Assembly: GCF_007005445.1 (NCBI RefSeq)
Contig: NZ_CP041387.1
Span: forward strand, 3,311,001-3,375,000
Direction of reading: 5' to 3'
Length of the DNA: 64,000 nucleotides
Origin: Rhodopseudomonas palustris
GTDB taxonomy: Bacteria > Pseudomonadota > Alphaproteobacteria > Rhizobiales > Xanthobacteraceae
Both the position numbers and the translations under genes were made by a program. The notes beneath the pieces are model-generated. The model had not been told where the DNA came from, searched no databases, and was given only the letters and a program-made list of their open reading frames with translations. This document shows, in pieces, positions 1 to 9,785 of the stretch (position 1 is the stretch's first letter; each line of letters begins with the position of its first letter).

Positions 1-230
1 TGCCGATGTTCGCCCGCGAGGACATCATCGCCACGCTGCTGATCTACCGCGTGCTGTATTTCCTGCTGCCGTTCGGGATCGCGATCTCGATCATGGGGCT
101 GCGCGAGATCTGGCTCAGCGTGATCAAGCCGTGGCAGGAGCGCCGCAACGGCAACGGTCACGCCGCAACCGCCGCTGCACCGGCGCACGCGCCGGTCGGG
201 CAGGTGGCCCAGCGTTCGTCCAAGCTCTGA
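1..230 (+). CDS. UPF0104 / LPG-synthase-type membrane protein, C-terminal fragment
   Basis: The reading frame is open across the left edge, so only the last ~75 residues are present. They contain one hydrophobic helix with the pattern YRVLYFLLPFGIAI, followed by a polar Ala/His-rich tail. This Tyr-Arg-x-x-Tyr-x-x-Pro ending is typical of the lysylphosphatidylglycerol synthase transmembrane (UPF0104/YbhN) family, whose members are inner-membrane proteins of lipid and envelope metabolism. A second, complete member lies at 42537-43496. The family call rests on this short segment only, and the true start is outside the window. Confidence 0.55.
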   Translation, partial: PMFAREDIIATLLIYRVLYFLLPFGIAISIMGLREIWLSVIKPWQERRNGNGHAATAAAPAHAPVGQVAQRSSKL

Positions 231-324
231 CCGCGAAATTCGCTCGTCGCAGCAGCCGGGGCCCCATATTTTGGCCTCAACCGCAGCGTCATTGACCGAA
301 ATCGCTCATGGCCGCGTGTTCACG

Positions 325-2364
325 ATGTCTCGTATCCGCTCACTGGCGTTGCTGCTGCTGCTGACCGGCACGGCAGGCGCCCCGATCGCTCCCGCCCTCG
401 CCCAGGCGCCGTTGCTCGGCGGCTCCGACCCCGCGGCTTCCGCCCCGCCGGTCGCGGCTCAGCCGGCAGCACCGCCGATCGCGGCGGTGCCGGTCACCGA
501 CGGCTCGATCCAGATCGATTGGGAGGTGCGCAACCGCTTCCGGCTGTTTCGCGAGGAGCGCGACTTCCGCGAGCAGGTCGAGGCGCTGTCCGGCCTGACG
601 GTGCTGGCGTCCGAGCAGACCCTCGGCCGGCAGAGCGAAGGCCGCGGCTGGGCCCGCAACGTCGTCAACCGGCTGTGCATCGATCTCGCCGGCCGGGTCA
701 ACGAGCCCTGCACCCGTGACGGCGTCAAGGAAAGCTACCTCACCCCGACCGAGCATCCGGTGACGGTGCGGCTCGCCGGCGCGATCCCGGTCGGTGCGAT
801 CTGCGCCTGGACGTTCGACGACGGCGACGGTCCGCGCAACGCCACCCAGGACTGCGCCGAGCCGATCAATTTCCGCGCCCGCTACGGCAAGCCGACGATC
901 GCCTCCGTCGACATTACCAGCGGTGCGGATGCGCCGCTGCGCGTCACCACCCAGATCATGGTGCGGGATTTCTTCATCGCCGGCCTCGGCGACTCGATCG
1001 GCTCCGGCGAAGGCAATCCGGACCGCGCCATCGCGCTGTCGGACGAGGGCTTCTGCTTCAAGTCGTATCTCGGCAGCGGCATCGGCCAGTTCTACCGGCC
1101 GAGCCGGGCCGGCTTCAAAGGCGGCCGCGCCTGCGAGGCGCCCGACACACTGGCGAACTGGCAGCGTTATTCGGCGACCTGGTTCAACGCCGCCTGCCAC
1201 CGCTCGCTGTACAGCTACCAGACCCGCACCGCGCTGGCGCTGGCGGTGCGGCATCCGCACATCGCGGTCACCTATCTGCCGCTCGCCTGCACCGGCGCCA
1301 CCATCACCGACGGGCTGTTCGGCTCGCAGCGCGCCCGCGAGTGCATCCGCACCAAATCCGGTACCTCGTGTCCCGGCAGCGTCGACGGCCAGCTCGGCGA
1401 ACTGCGGGCCGCGCTCACCGCGGTGCACCGCCGTCAGCCGGACCGCAATCTCGACCTGGTGCTGCTGTCGATCGGCGCCAACGACATCAACTTCTCGGGC
1501 CTCGTGGCCGACGTCATCGTCGACTCGCCGACCGAGCGGGCGCTGTTCCGCCGCTCCGGCGTGATCGGCTCGGTCGAGGAATCGCGCACCGCGCTGGCCC
1601 GCACCCTGCCACGGGATTTCGCGCGGCTGCGCGAGGCGCTGAAGCCGATGGTCGGGGATCTATCGCGCGTGGTCTATGTCGCCTACGGCAACCCCGCACT
1701 ATCCAATCGCGGCACGCCGTGCCCGGGCGGCCCGGCCGGCTTCGACATCCATCCCTCGTTCAACGCCGATCCGACCCGGCTCGGAGCGGTCTCCTCGTTC
1801 GTCGACAACGAATTCCTGCCGCGGCTGAAGGATCTGGCGCAATGCTCCAACGGGGTGCTGTGCCGCGATCCGTCGTCGGATCGGATGACCTTCGTCGACA
1901 GCCATCAGCGGGCATTCGCCGATCACGGCTTCTGCGCCCGCGCCGCCACCGATCCCGAATTCGATCGCGCCTGCTTCTCGCAGAACGGCACCAGCTTCAA
2001 CGCCGACATCGTCACCGCCGGCAACTCGCCGATGACCTGCGGCGCCGGCGCCAGCAACTACCGTGCTTACCTGCCGCGTGCCCGCTGGATCCGCGACGCC
2101 AACGACAGTTACTTCGCCGCGATGACCTATCCGCAGGGTCTCGCCGCAGCGATCCAGCCGGCCGACATCCATGACGCGACCTGGGGCGTGGTCTCGGCGG
2201 TGTACGGCGGCGCGATTCATCCGACCGCCGAAGGCCACGCCGCGATGGCCGACGCTGCGGTGCCGGCGGTCGAGGCGGTGCTGTCGCTGCAGCCCGGCGG
2301 CCCCGACGTGGTGAGCCAGCCGCTGCCGCCGCCGGCGGTGACGGCTCCGGCGACCACCGAGTAG
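325..2364 (+). CDS. Secreted SGNH/GDSL-family hydrolase
   Basis: This 679-residue protein has a signal peptide at residues 1-28 (MSRIRS, a leucine run, then ALAQA). The ATG at 325 is preferred over the in-frame TTG at 271 because it places the signal peptide at the N-terminus. SGNH blocks are visible: GDSIGSGEG with nucleophile Ser224, a GAND block with Asn386, and His632 in the sequence AIHPTAEGH. The Asp normally three residues before the catalytic His is absent (Gly is there), so it may work as a Ser-His dyad, as some actinobacterial relatives do. Many cysteines suggest a disulfide-bonded extracytoplasmic enzyme. The substrate, an ester or O-acyl group on a lipid or polysaccharide, cannot be named. 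The gene stands alone and ends at a bidirectional terminator. Confidence 0.8.
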   Translation: MSRIRSLALLLLLTGTAGAPIAPALAQAPLLGGSDPAASAPPVAAQPAAPPIAAVPVTDGSIQIDWEVRNRFRLFREERDFREQVEALSGLTVLASEQTLGRQSEGRGWARNVVNRLCIDLAGRVNEPCTRDGVKESYLTPTEHPVTVRLAGAIPVGAICAWTFDDGDGPRNATQDCAEPINFRARYGKPTIASVDITSGADAPLRVTTQIMVRDFFIAGLGDSIGSGEGNPDRAIALSDEGFCFKSYLGSGIGQFYRPSRAGFKGGRACEAPDTLANWQRYSATWFNAACHRSLYSYQTRTALALAVRHPHIAVTYLPLACTGATITDGLFGSQRARECIRTKSGTSCPGSVDGQLGELRAALTAVHRRQPDRNLDLVLLSIGANDINFSGLVADVIVDSPTERALFRRSGVIGSVEESRTALARTLPRDFARLREALKPMVGDLSRVVYVAYGNPALSNRGTPCPGGPAGFDIHPSFNADPTRLGAVSSFVDNEFLPRLKDLAQCSNGVLCRDPSSDRMTFVDSHQRAFADHGFCARAATDPEFDRACFSQNGTSFNADIVTAGNSPMTCGAGASNYRAYLPRARWIRDANDSYFAAMTYPQGLAAAIQPADIHDATWGVVSAVYGGAIHPTAEGHAAMADAAVPAVEAVLSLQPGGPDVVSQPLPPPAVTAPATTE

Positions 2365-2442
2365 AAGCGCTCAGCTTCGGATGGTTCAGACCTGAAATGA
2401 TCGACTCGGGCTCCCGTGGGTCCGAGCAGGACAGCATCCAAC

Positions 2443-2479
2443 AAAAAAGAGCGCCCTCATTCCGAGAGCGCTCTTTTTT
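2443..2479. terminator. Bidirectional intrinsic terminator
   Basis: Perfect 12-bp arms AAAAAAGAGCGC (2443-2454) and GCGCTCTTTTTT (2468-2479) enclose a 13-nt loop. The A run and T run give a U-tract on both strands. It sits between the convergent SGNH hydrolase and DUF2147 genes and can end both transcripts. Confidence 0.9.
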
Positions 2480-2527
2480 TGTTTGTTCGCCGCAATCCTC
2501 AGAAACAGACGTCGTTTGGCTTGCGCT

Positions 2528-3202
2528 TCACTTCGCCGGGGCCGGCGCCATTGCGCCGCCCTTCGGGGCTGGGGCCGGCGGAGCCTTGGCCTTCCCGGCC
2601 GTTCCCGGCGCGGCGGCCGGTTTGCCGGCTTGCGCCGCCTGGGTGGCGGCCTGCTCGGGCATGAACTTGGCGACGATCTCCGGATCGAGCTGCGAGATCG
2701 CAGCGTCGGGCAGCCTGAACCAGTCCTCGTCCTGGCCGAGCGCCGGCGTCATCAGATAGCCGCGCAGTGTCAGGGTCTGGCCATCGGGGCTGACCGTCAG
2801 CATCGCCTTCCACACATCGCCGTTGCGCGGATCGAGGATGTTGCCGTTCTCATAGACACGGCCCTTCCGCTTCATATCGCGGATCAGCGAGATACCGAGA
2901 ATCGGCTGGTTCTTGCGGTCGTCCTCGCACTCCTCGCAGACCGTCAGGTTGGGCTGTCCGGCCTGCGGAAAGCTCTTGGCGACGACGCCCTCGTACATGT
3001 TGTTGCCGCGATCGAGCATCAGCACCCAGACCACCGGCTTGCCGCCGGGCTTGCCGGTGTCGGTGCGTTGCCACAGGCCGGCGGCGGTCGGTTCCGCGGC
3101 GACCGACGGGGCGGCCGCGGATAGCAACAGTGCGAAGGCAGCAGCAGCGGCCCGCGCGACTAATCGGATCGGTCGATGTGTAGTCGGTCGATGTGAGATC
3201 AT
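2528..3202 (-). CDS. DUF2147 family exported protein
   Basis: This 224-residue protein has a cleavable signal peptide (residues ~1-36, ending in SVAAEP). The mature start AGLWQRTDTGKP is followed by WVLMLDRGNNMYEGVV and later GNILDPRNGDVWKAML and LTLRGYL. That order is characteristic of DUF2147, a small periplasmic beta-rich domain of unknown function. CEEC near residue 90 could form a disulfide or bind a metal. The C-terminus is a low-complexity Ala/Pro/Lys tail of ~45 residues, possibly cell-wall associated. The ATG at 3202 was chosen because it starts the signal peptide; longer upstream frames lack one. It lies downstream of, and on the same strand as, the O-antigen ligase gene. Confidence 0.75.
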   Translation of the reverse strand: MISHRPTTHRPIRLVARAAAAAFALLLSAAAPSVAAEPTAAGLWQRTDTGKPGGKPVVWVLMLDRGNNMYEGVVAKSFPQAGQPNLTVCEECEDDRKNQPILGISLIRDMKRKGRVYENGNILDPRNGDVWKAMLTVSPDGQTLTLRGYLMTPALGQDEDWFRLPDAAISQLDPEIVAKFMPEQAATQAAQAGKPAAAPGTAGKAKAPPAPAPKGGAMAPAPAK

Positions 3203-3291
3203 AGCAACACCTGAAACATCGCGATGAGACCACAATATGGCGGATCGATCCGGCAATCCAGTGAGCAGAGCGCGGCGGATCGCGATCGATT

Positions 3292-4563
3292 TTATGACGC
3301 GGCGATGTCGAGGGGCGGGTCCGCAGCGCGTCGGGAGGGAACTCGCACCGTCGTCGCCAGCGCAGCGCCGAGGCAGATCGCCACCGGCAACCAGAACAGG
3401 ATGTAGAGATAGCTGAGATCGCTCGGGAGAATCTCGTAATCGACTGAACTCGCCGCCAGAGCGGCCGCGAGCAGCGCCAGCGCGGTGACTTCTCCCGACC
3501 TGCGAAATGCCCGCCACCCGCTCGCCGTCGAAGCCACAACAACCGCTGCCAGCGCCAGAGCCGCGACGACGCCGCCGCGGACCGCTGCACACATGAAGAT
3601 GTTGTGGCCGTTCATCACTTCGGTGCCGCTCGGCAAGATCACTCGGGTGTCGAAGGCAAGACCGTAGCCGAGCCACGGCTTCAACGTCACCATGTGCAGA
3701 TAGACTGGCCACAGCTCGAAGCGCAGACTGTCCCTCCGCTGCACCAATTCACCCGCGAGCGGCGTGAGCAGCGCGGCAACCAGCGCGATCGCCAGCAGTG
3801 CGGCGACCGCCGCAGCGACCCGCCAATTGGCCGCGAGCAGCACTGCGACGCCGATACCGGCCAGCGCTGCCATCAGCGAACCTCGGCTGCCCGAAAGCAG
3901 CACTGCGGCCAGCAGCACCAGTGCAGAAACAAACAGCAACACAAATTGCCAGAAACGCAGCCGGCGCGTCGCCATGATCGCCACCGCACCGACACACGGC
4001 ATCGCGTAGATCAGGCCGACGACGTTGGAATTGTAGTACAGGCTCAGCCCCTTGGTGCCCTCCAGCCGCATCGAGAGCATCGCGGACAGCGACCAATTGC
4101 TGAACGAGCCGATATCGCGGATCGCGGCAAAGGCCGCCACCGGCGCCAACCAGAGAAACAGCAATCTGAGAAAATCCCCATCGCGGCGGCTGGCGAGATA
4201 GGTCACGATGGCGACGAACACCAACACTGCCGCAACGTAGCGCAGGTTCTTCCACAACAGCGCGCCCGAAACGCCGTCGCCGAGCAGCGAGGTGACGATG
4301 ATCACCGCGAGAAACCCTGCCGAGGCGACGAACACGCCGGACTTCACGATCGGCAGGAAGTTGCGCAGCGGCAGCGCCGTGATCAGCAGCGTCGGCAGCA
4401 CCAGGAACCACAGCACGGTGCGTGCCAGCCAGATGCTGTGCATCACATACATCAGGCACATCGCCAATACGAACAGCCGCTCCGGCGCTCTGACTGCCGA
4501 CAGCCAGGCACGGCTCCGGTCGAACGCCGAATTCGGCGACGGATGGGCGACGGTAGTTACCAT
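3292..4563 (-). CDS. waaL: O-antigen ligase / Wzy-type membrane protein
   Basis: This 423-residue polytopic membrane protein has about 10-12 hydrophobic segments. It contains the O-antigen ligase family landmarks: an SGSRGSLMAAL segment near residue 225, a large periplasmic loop with RFELWPVY and the glycine-rich LGYGLAF, then NGHNIFM carrying the conserved His. The family joins undecaprenyl-linked O-polysaccharide to the lipid A core at the periplasmic face, or polymerises repeat units. Ligase and polymerase cannot be separated by sequence alone. Its gene follows the GT4 gene by 7 nt on the same strand, so the two are probably cotranscribed. Confidence 0.75.
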   Translation of the reverse strand: MVTTVAHPSPNSAFDRSRAWLSAVRAPERLFVLAMCLMYVMHSIWLARTVLWFLVLPTLLITALPLRNFLPIVKSGVFVASAGFLAVIIVTSLLGDGVSGALLWKNLRYVAAVLVFVAIVTYLASRRDGDFLRLLFLWLAPVAAFAAIRDIGSFSNWSLSAMLSMRLEGTKGLSLYYNSNVVGLIYAMPCVGAVAIMATRRLRFWQFVLLFVSALVLLAAVLLSGSRGSLMAALAGIGVAVLLAANWRVAAAVAALLAIALVAALLTPLAGELVQRRDSLRFELWPVYLHMVTLKPWLGYGLAFDTRVILPSGTEVMNGHNIFMCAAVRGGVVAALALAAVVVASTASGWRAFRRSGEVTALALLAAALAASSVDYEILPSDLSYLYILFWLPVAICLGAALATTVRVPSRRAADPPLDIAAS

Positions 4564-4570
4564 GTAACCT

Positions 4571-5896
4571 CTATCTGGGGTGAGTAGCAGACCCCGTCGC
4601 GGCCAGACCGCGCAACACCTCGGTGAGCCGCGTCGCCGATTGAGCCCAGGTCACCGGGCGATAGCCGGCGCGGATCGCTGCTTCGTAACGGGCAAGTTGC
4701 TCGGGCGCCGCGATCAGGTCAAGAACGGCGTCTCGCCAGGCGACGAAATCGAGCGGATCGAGATGGCGCGCCAGGCCGGCACCGGCTTCCGGTAGTGACG
4801 ATGAGTCCGAGGCAAGGCAGTATTTACCGAAAGCGAGGCTCTCCGAGACCGGCAGCCCCCACCCCTCGTAGAACGATGGGTACAGCGTGAACAGACATTG
4901 CTGATACAGCCACGCCAGTTCGTCGTCGCCGGCGCGCGGCAGGTGCAGAATCGAGTTCGCGGTGACCGGATCATTGGCGATCTGCCACAGCAGATCGGTG
5001 CTGCCGAATCCCGGCTGGCCGACGATCACCAGCGTCGGCAGATTCGGCGTGTTCTGCTCGGTGAGCCGGCGCCAGAGGTGGTACAACAGGTCGAAATTCT
5101 TGCGCGACTGGATCGTCGAAACGCTGATCACGAAGCGTGCGGCCTGGGCGCCGGTGAGAGCCGCAGGGCGCCGCGCCGTCTGAGGCGCCGGAATATCGGC
5201 GCCGAGATGCACGATCTCGACATCGCCGCGCATCCCGCCGTGGCGCTGCGCATAGCCGAGGATGTCGCGTTTGGTCGCCTCCGAAATCGACACCACCAGA
5301 TCGGCTTCCTGAATCAGGAACTGTGCATAGGCATCGAACTTCGCGACGAAATCGCCGCCGGCAAAGAACTGCGGCGCCACCGCCGGGATGAAGTCCTGGC
5401 ACAGCGCCGCGACCCTGGTGCCGCGCTCGCGGCGCATCCGCGCGACGGCGGCGAAATCCACCCGCGACCAGTTCTCGCCGGCGAGAAACAGCACCTCACC
5501 GAGCCCGCCCCCGCCCAGTTTCGGCAGCGGCTCGGTGTGGCTGGTCTTGCGCAGCAACGAGGCGGTCGCGCCTCGCACCGCCGTCTTGACCGCCCGCTCG
5601 ACCGACTTGCCGATCGGCTTCAGGGTGGCGGCGATCCCGCTGCTCGACCTGGATTTCGGCTTGCTCGCGACCGGCTTGCCGCTCAGATCGGGCGGCGCCG
5701 CCACCGCGACGTAATCGCGCCGCAGCGGGTCGAAGCGGCAGAACCTGAGCGTTGCCGCCATTTCGGCCGACAGCGCACGGATGTAACTTTGTTCAACGCG
5801 GAGCGTGCCGTTCATCTGGCCTGAGCGCGCCCGCGCGCTGGTCGAGACGTCCATCCACAGCCAGGGCTGATCGTGCCGGTCGGCAGTCTGATCCAA
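4571..5896 (-). CDS. GT4-family glycosyltransferase (glycosyltransferase group 1)
   Basis: This is a GT-B fold retaining glycosyltransferase of 441 residues. The C-terminal half carries ISVSTIQSRKNFDLL, LVIVGQPG, and the donor-binding block FYEGWGLPVSESLAFGK followed by SSSLPEAG, which is the classic E-x7-E motif of family GT4. The N-terminal third includes a basic Ser/Lys/Arg-rich linker. The TTG at 5896 is the furthest start. An ATG at 5854 is possible but would cut into the first beta strand (LWMDVSTS). It lies 7 nt upstream of the O-antigen ligase gene and is divergent from a GT2 gene, so it probably adds a sugar to the same surface glycan. The sugar is unknown. Confidence 0.75.
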   Translation of the reverse strand: MDQTADRHDQPWLWMDVSTSARARSGQMNGTLRVEQSYIRALSAEMAATLRFCRFDPLRRDYVAVAAPPDLSGKPVASKPKSRSSSGIAATLKPIGKSVERAVKTAVRGATASLLRKTSHTEPLPKLGGGGLGEVLFLAGENWSRVDFAAVARMRRERGTRVAALCQDFIPAVAPQFFAGGDFVAKFDAYAQFLIQEADLVVSISEATKRDILGYAQRHGGMRGDVEIVHLGADIPAPQTARRPAALTGAQAARFVISVSTIQSRKNFDLLYHLWRRLTEQNTPNLPTLVIVGQPGFGSTDLLWQIANDPVTANSILHLPRAGDDELAWLYQQCLFTLYPSFYEGWGLPVSESLAFGKYCLASDSSSLPEAGAGLARHLDPLDFVAWRDAVLDLIAAPEQLARYEAAIRAGYRPVTWAQSATRLTEVLRGLAATGSATHPR

Positions 5897-6066
5897 GGTG
5901 CTGTCCGTCGTTTGTTGATCCGGCCGCGCCGGAAGCGCTGGCTGGGACGCGGGTCTAGCGGGTCGGAGTCCGCAGCGTCAATGCCGGCCGCTTGCATTGC
6001 CTTCTCCGGCGGAGTCTAAGTTCCTCTGCCGCCCGCGAAGGTCGGCCAGAGCGATGAGGGAATGGC

Positions 6067-7107
6067 GTGCCGCCGGAGCAACCCCAGGTCTCGGTGATCA
6101 TGCCGGTCCGCGACGGCGAGCGTTGGCTCGGCGAGGCGATCTGCAGCATCCGGAATCAGACGCTGACCGGTCTCGAACTGCTGGTGATCGACGACGGTTC
6201 CACTGACGCCACGCCCGCGATTCTGGCCGAAGCGGCGGCCGGCGACCCGCGGATCGTCGTGCTGAAGCAGCAACGTGACGGGCTGGTGGCCGCGCTCAAC
6301 CGCGGTCTGGCCGCGGCCCGTGCCCCGCTGATCGCCCGGCTCGACGCCGACGATGTCGCGCTGCCCGACCGGCTGGCGCGGCAGGTCGACTACATGGCAG
6401 CGCATCCCGACGTCGTGCTGCTCGGCGGCTGGGCGACGGTCATCGACGAGCACGGCCGGCCCAATGGGCGAGACATGCGGCCGAGCCCGAAGAATCTGCA
6501 GGCGACGCTACTGAAGAAGAGCCCGTTCATTCATCCGACCGTGACGTTCCGCGCCGAGGCGGCGCGCCGGGTCGGCGGCTATCATGCGGCGTTCGAGGCC
6601 GGCGAGGACTACGATTTCTGGCTGCGCCTCGCCGATATCGGCGAGGTGGCGATCCTGCCGGAGCCGCTGATCCGGTATCGCGAGCATGGCGGCAGCGTCA
6701 CCCGGACAAGACAACTGCGCCAGATCTACTCCGCCCGGCTCGCCAAGCTCGCCGCGGCGGAGCGGCGGGCCGGGCGGCCCGACCCGTCGGCTGCACTCTT
6801 CGCCCCGCCCGATTGGCACGACCCGTCCCCCGGTCCGTTCGAGCGCGAGAGCTCGCTGCTGTTCCGAGTGCTGGAACTGGCCGATCCTGCCGTTGCAGCC
6901 AAGACCTCCGCCGCGGCGATCGATCTCGACGCCATCACCTCACAACTTGCGGGTCTGACCGCCGGTGAACGCAAATTCGCACGAGCCGCGCTGCTCAACC
7001 TGCTGCGCCGGCACCACGATGCGCCCGAGCTTTCGCGCGCGAAGCTGTACTGGTTGCTGCTCAGGCTCGGCCCCTTGAAGGCGGCCAAGTTACTGATCGC
7101 GAAGTAA
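6067..7107 (+). CDS. GT2-family glycosyltransferase
   Basis: This inverting GT-A enzyme of 346 residues starts at a GTG codon. The N-terminal block VSVIMPVRDGERWL, the nucleotide-binding VIDDGSTD, and a DxD-like LDADD motif near residue 96 define the catalytic domain. It continues with TFRAEAARRVGGY and GEDYDFWLRL, the acceptor region seen in rhamnosyl- and galactosyltransferases of O-antigen clusters. The last ~130 residues are helical with no recognised domain. It is divergently transcribed from the GT4 gene and O-antigen ligase, with 170 bp between them that may hold both promoters. The role is inferred to be O-antigen or exopolysaccharide assembly. Confidence 0.8.
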   Translation: MPPEQPQVSVIMPVRDGERWLGEAICSIRNQTLTGLELLVIDDGSTDATPAILAEAAAGDPRIVVLKQQRDGLVAALNRGLAAARAPLIARLDADDVALPDRLARQVDYMAAHPDVVLLGGWATVIDEHGRPNGRDMRPSPKNLQATLLKKSPFIHPTVTFRAEAARRVGGYHAAFEAGEDYDFWLRLADIGEVAILPEPLIRYREHGGSVTRTRQLRQIYSARLAKLAAAERRAGRPDPSAALFAPPDWHDPSPGPFERESSLLFRVLELADPAVAAKTSAAAIDLDAITSQLAGLTAGERKFARAALLNLLRRHHDAPELSRAKLYWLLLRLGPLKAAKLLIAK

Positions 7108-7135
7108 TTGGCGAACGCCTTCGGGCGCAATCGGA

Positions 7136-8419
7136 CTACGTCGCGGCCCGACCCGGCTGCACGAAACGCCTGGCCAGCGCGTGATAGATCCCCTCCTCGG
7201 CGATCAGCCGCGAGGTCGCGTAGGCGATCAGGGCGGTGGCCATCAGCGGAATCACCATCGCGTGGTTGTCGGTCATCTCGATCACGATGACGAAGGCGGT
7301 GATCGGAGCCTGCACCACGCCGGAAAAATAGGCCACCATCCCGAGCAGCATGATCGCCGCGATCGGCGTCGCCGGAAACAATGCCGCGACGTTGCTGCCG
7401 AGCCCGGCGCCGACGGCGAGCGAGGGCGAGAAGATGCCGCCGGGCAAGCCGCTGACCGAGGATAGCGTGGTCGCGAGGAACTTCAGCACCCCGAAATCCT
7501 CCGGCAGCGCCGTGCCGCTCTCCAGCGCCGACTTCACCTGGGTGTAGCCGGTGCCGTAGATCGTGTCGCCGGACACTAGACCGCAGATCGCGACCGCCAA
7601 TCCGCAGACCAGGGCCACGATCAGCGGCCAGCGATTGAACACGGCGGATGCGCCGGCTGCGACGACGAGGCGGATGAACAGACCGCCGGCCGCCCCGCCG
7701 ACGATCCCGCAGGCCGGAATCGCCAGCCAGTCGATGCCACCGTGCAATCCCATCGCGCTGGTGCCGAAATACGTGTAGTTGCCGAGCAGCGCGATCGACG
7801 TCAGGCCCGCAGCCACCACCGCCGCAATGATCAGCGTGCTCGACCGCGTTTCGAACGAGCGGCTCATTTCCTCGATGCCGAAGATGATCCCGGCCAGCGG
7901 CGTATTGAACGCCGCGGCGACGCCGGCCGAGGCGCCGGCCAGGATCAAGCCGGGCTGGCGGCGCGGCGAGAAGCGGCCGAGCGCGAACATGATCGAGGCC
8001 CCGATCTGCACCGTCGGCCCCTCGCGGCCGACCGAGGCGCCGGCCAGCAGACCGAACAGCGTCAGCAGAAATTTGCCGATCGCGATCCGCAGTGACACCA
8101 GCCTGGCTCGCGCCGTCTGATCGGTGAGGCGGCGCGCGGCGATCGCCTGCGGAATGCCGCTGCCCTGCGCGTTCTGGAAGAAGCGATTGGTGAGGTACAC
8201 CGACAGCAGAAAGCCGAGCGGCGTCACCAGCAGCGGCAGGTAGCGCGAGTGGCCGAGCAGGCCAGCGAACAGCAGTTGCGCCCAGTCGGCGAGCTGCGCC
8301 AGCGCCGCCGCCGCAGCGCCCACCACGACGCCGCCGAGCAGAAAGATCGCCCGCCGCCGCGACCGCGTCGACGCGATGATCAGGATGCGCTTGTGGCGGT
8401 GGGACAGAGCAAACTTCAT
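7136..8419 (-). CDS. ClC-family chloride channel / Cl-/H+ antiporter
   Basis: This 427-residue, multi-helix membrane protein has the ClC selectivity-filter signatures GSGIP (residues 86-90), GREGPTVQ (131-138, gating glutamate Glu133) and GGIFSPSLAVG near residue 320. The gating Glu fits either a proton-coupled antiporter or a gated channel. There are no C-terminal CBS domains, as usual for bacterial members. ClC proteins carry Cl- (some F- or NO3-) and support acid resistance or ion balance in the inner membrane. The canonical chloride filter GSGIP argues against a fluoride specialist. It is convergent with the GT2 gene (28 bp apart) and appears monocistronic. Confidence 0.9.
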   Translation of the reverse strand: MKFALSHRHKRILIIASTRSRRRAIFLLGGVVVGAAAAALAQLADWAQLLFAGLLGHSRYLPLLVTPLGFLLSVYLTNRFFQNAQGSGIPQAIAARRLTDQTARARLVSLRIAIGKFLLTLFGLLAGASVGREGPTVQIGASIMFALGRFSPRRQPGLILAGASAGVAAAFNTPLAGIIFGIEEMSRSFETRSSTLIIAAVVAAGLTSIALLGNYTYFGTSAMGLHGGIDWLAIPACGIVGGAAGGLFIRLVVAAGASAVFNRWPLIVALVCGLAVAICGLVSGDTIYGTGYTQVKSALESGTALPEDFGVLKFLATTLSSVSGLPGGIFSPSLAVGAGLGSNVAALFPATPIAAIMLLGMVAYFSGVVQAPITAFVIVIEMTDNHAMVIPLMATALIAYATSRLIAEEGIYHALARRFVQPGRAAT

Positions 8420-8542
8420 CGCCGTGATCAGCAGCTCAGGCAGGCTTGAATGAGACGTCTTTCTTGACGCGCATCGCTCGAGCGAGTCCAGCGCGAACCG
8501 GCGTCACTTTGACGTGACCTGCGCGGGCACGCCCCAAATACA

Positions 8543-8572
8543 AAAGAGCGCGCCTGAACGGACGCGCTCTTT
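8543..8572 (-). terminator. Intrinsic terminator of the ferredoxin reductase gene
   Basis: A perfect 10-bp stem, AAAGAGCGCG and CGCGCTCTTT, encloses a 10-nt loop. On the minus strand it is followed by a further T, and it lies 24 bp beyond the reductase stop codon. The GAGCGC stem core is the same as in the terminator at 2443-2479. Confidence 0.85.
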
Positions 8573-8596
8573 CGAAAATCGAACAAGCCGGCGTTC

Positions 8597-9682
<1,086 letters not shown>

Positions 9683-9739
9683 CTAACCAAGCCCGGCGGG
9701 GGAGAAAAGCCATAAAAGACTATTGGTATCTTGTTCTAG

Positions 9740-9752
9740 CGCAAGATTTGCG
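9740..9752. promoter_or_regulatory. Candidate operator between fnr and the thioesterase
   Basis: The dyad CGCAA-GAT-TTGCG is flanked on either side by the direct repeat GTTCTA, with one copy near 9734 and the other near 9760. It lies in the 160-bp divergent region. No regulator is assigned. A TTAGAA half-site resembling half of an Irr/ICE iron box is also present on the minus strand, but the full motif is not. Confidence 0.35.
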
Positions 9753-9785
9753 TTCAATGGTTCTAAAAAGCCCGGAGAATGGCCC

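Noticed and set aside
9753..9775. Full Irr/ICE iron box in the fnr promoter region
   Set aside because: Only one TTAGAA half is present; the inverted second half does not match.
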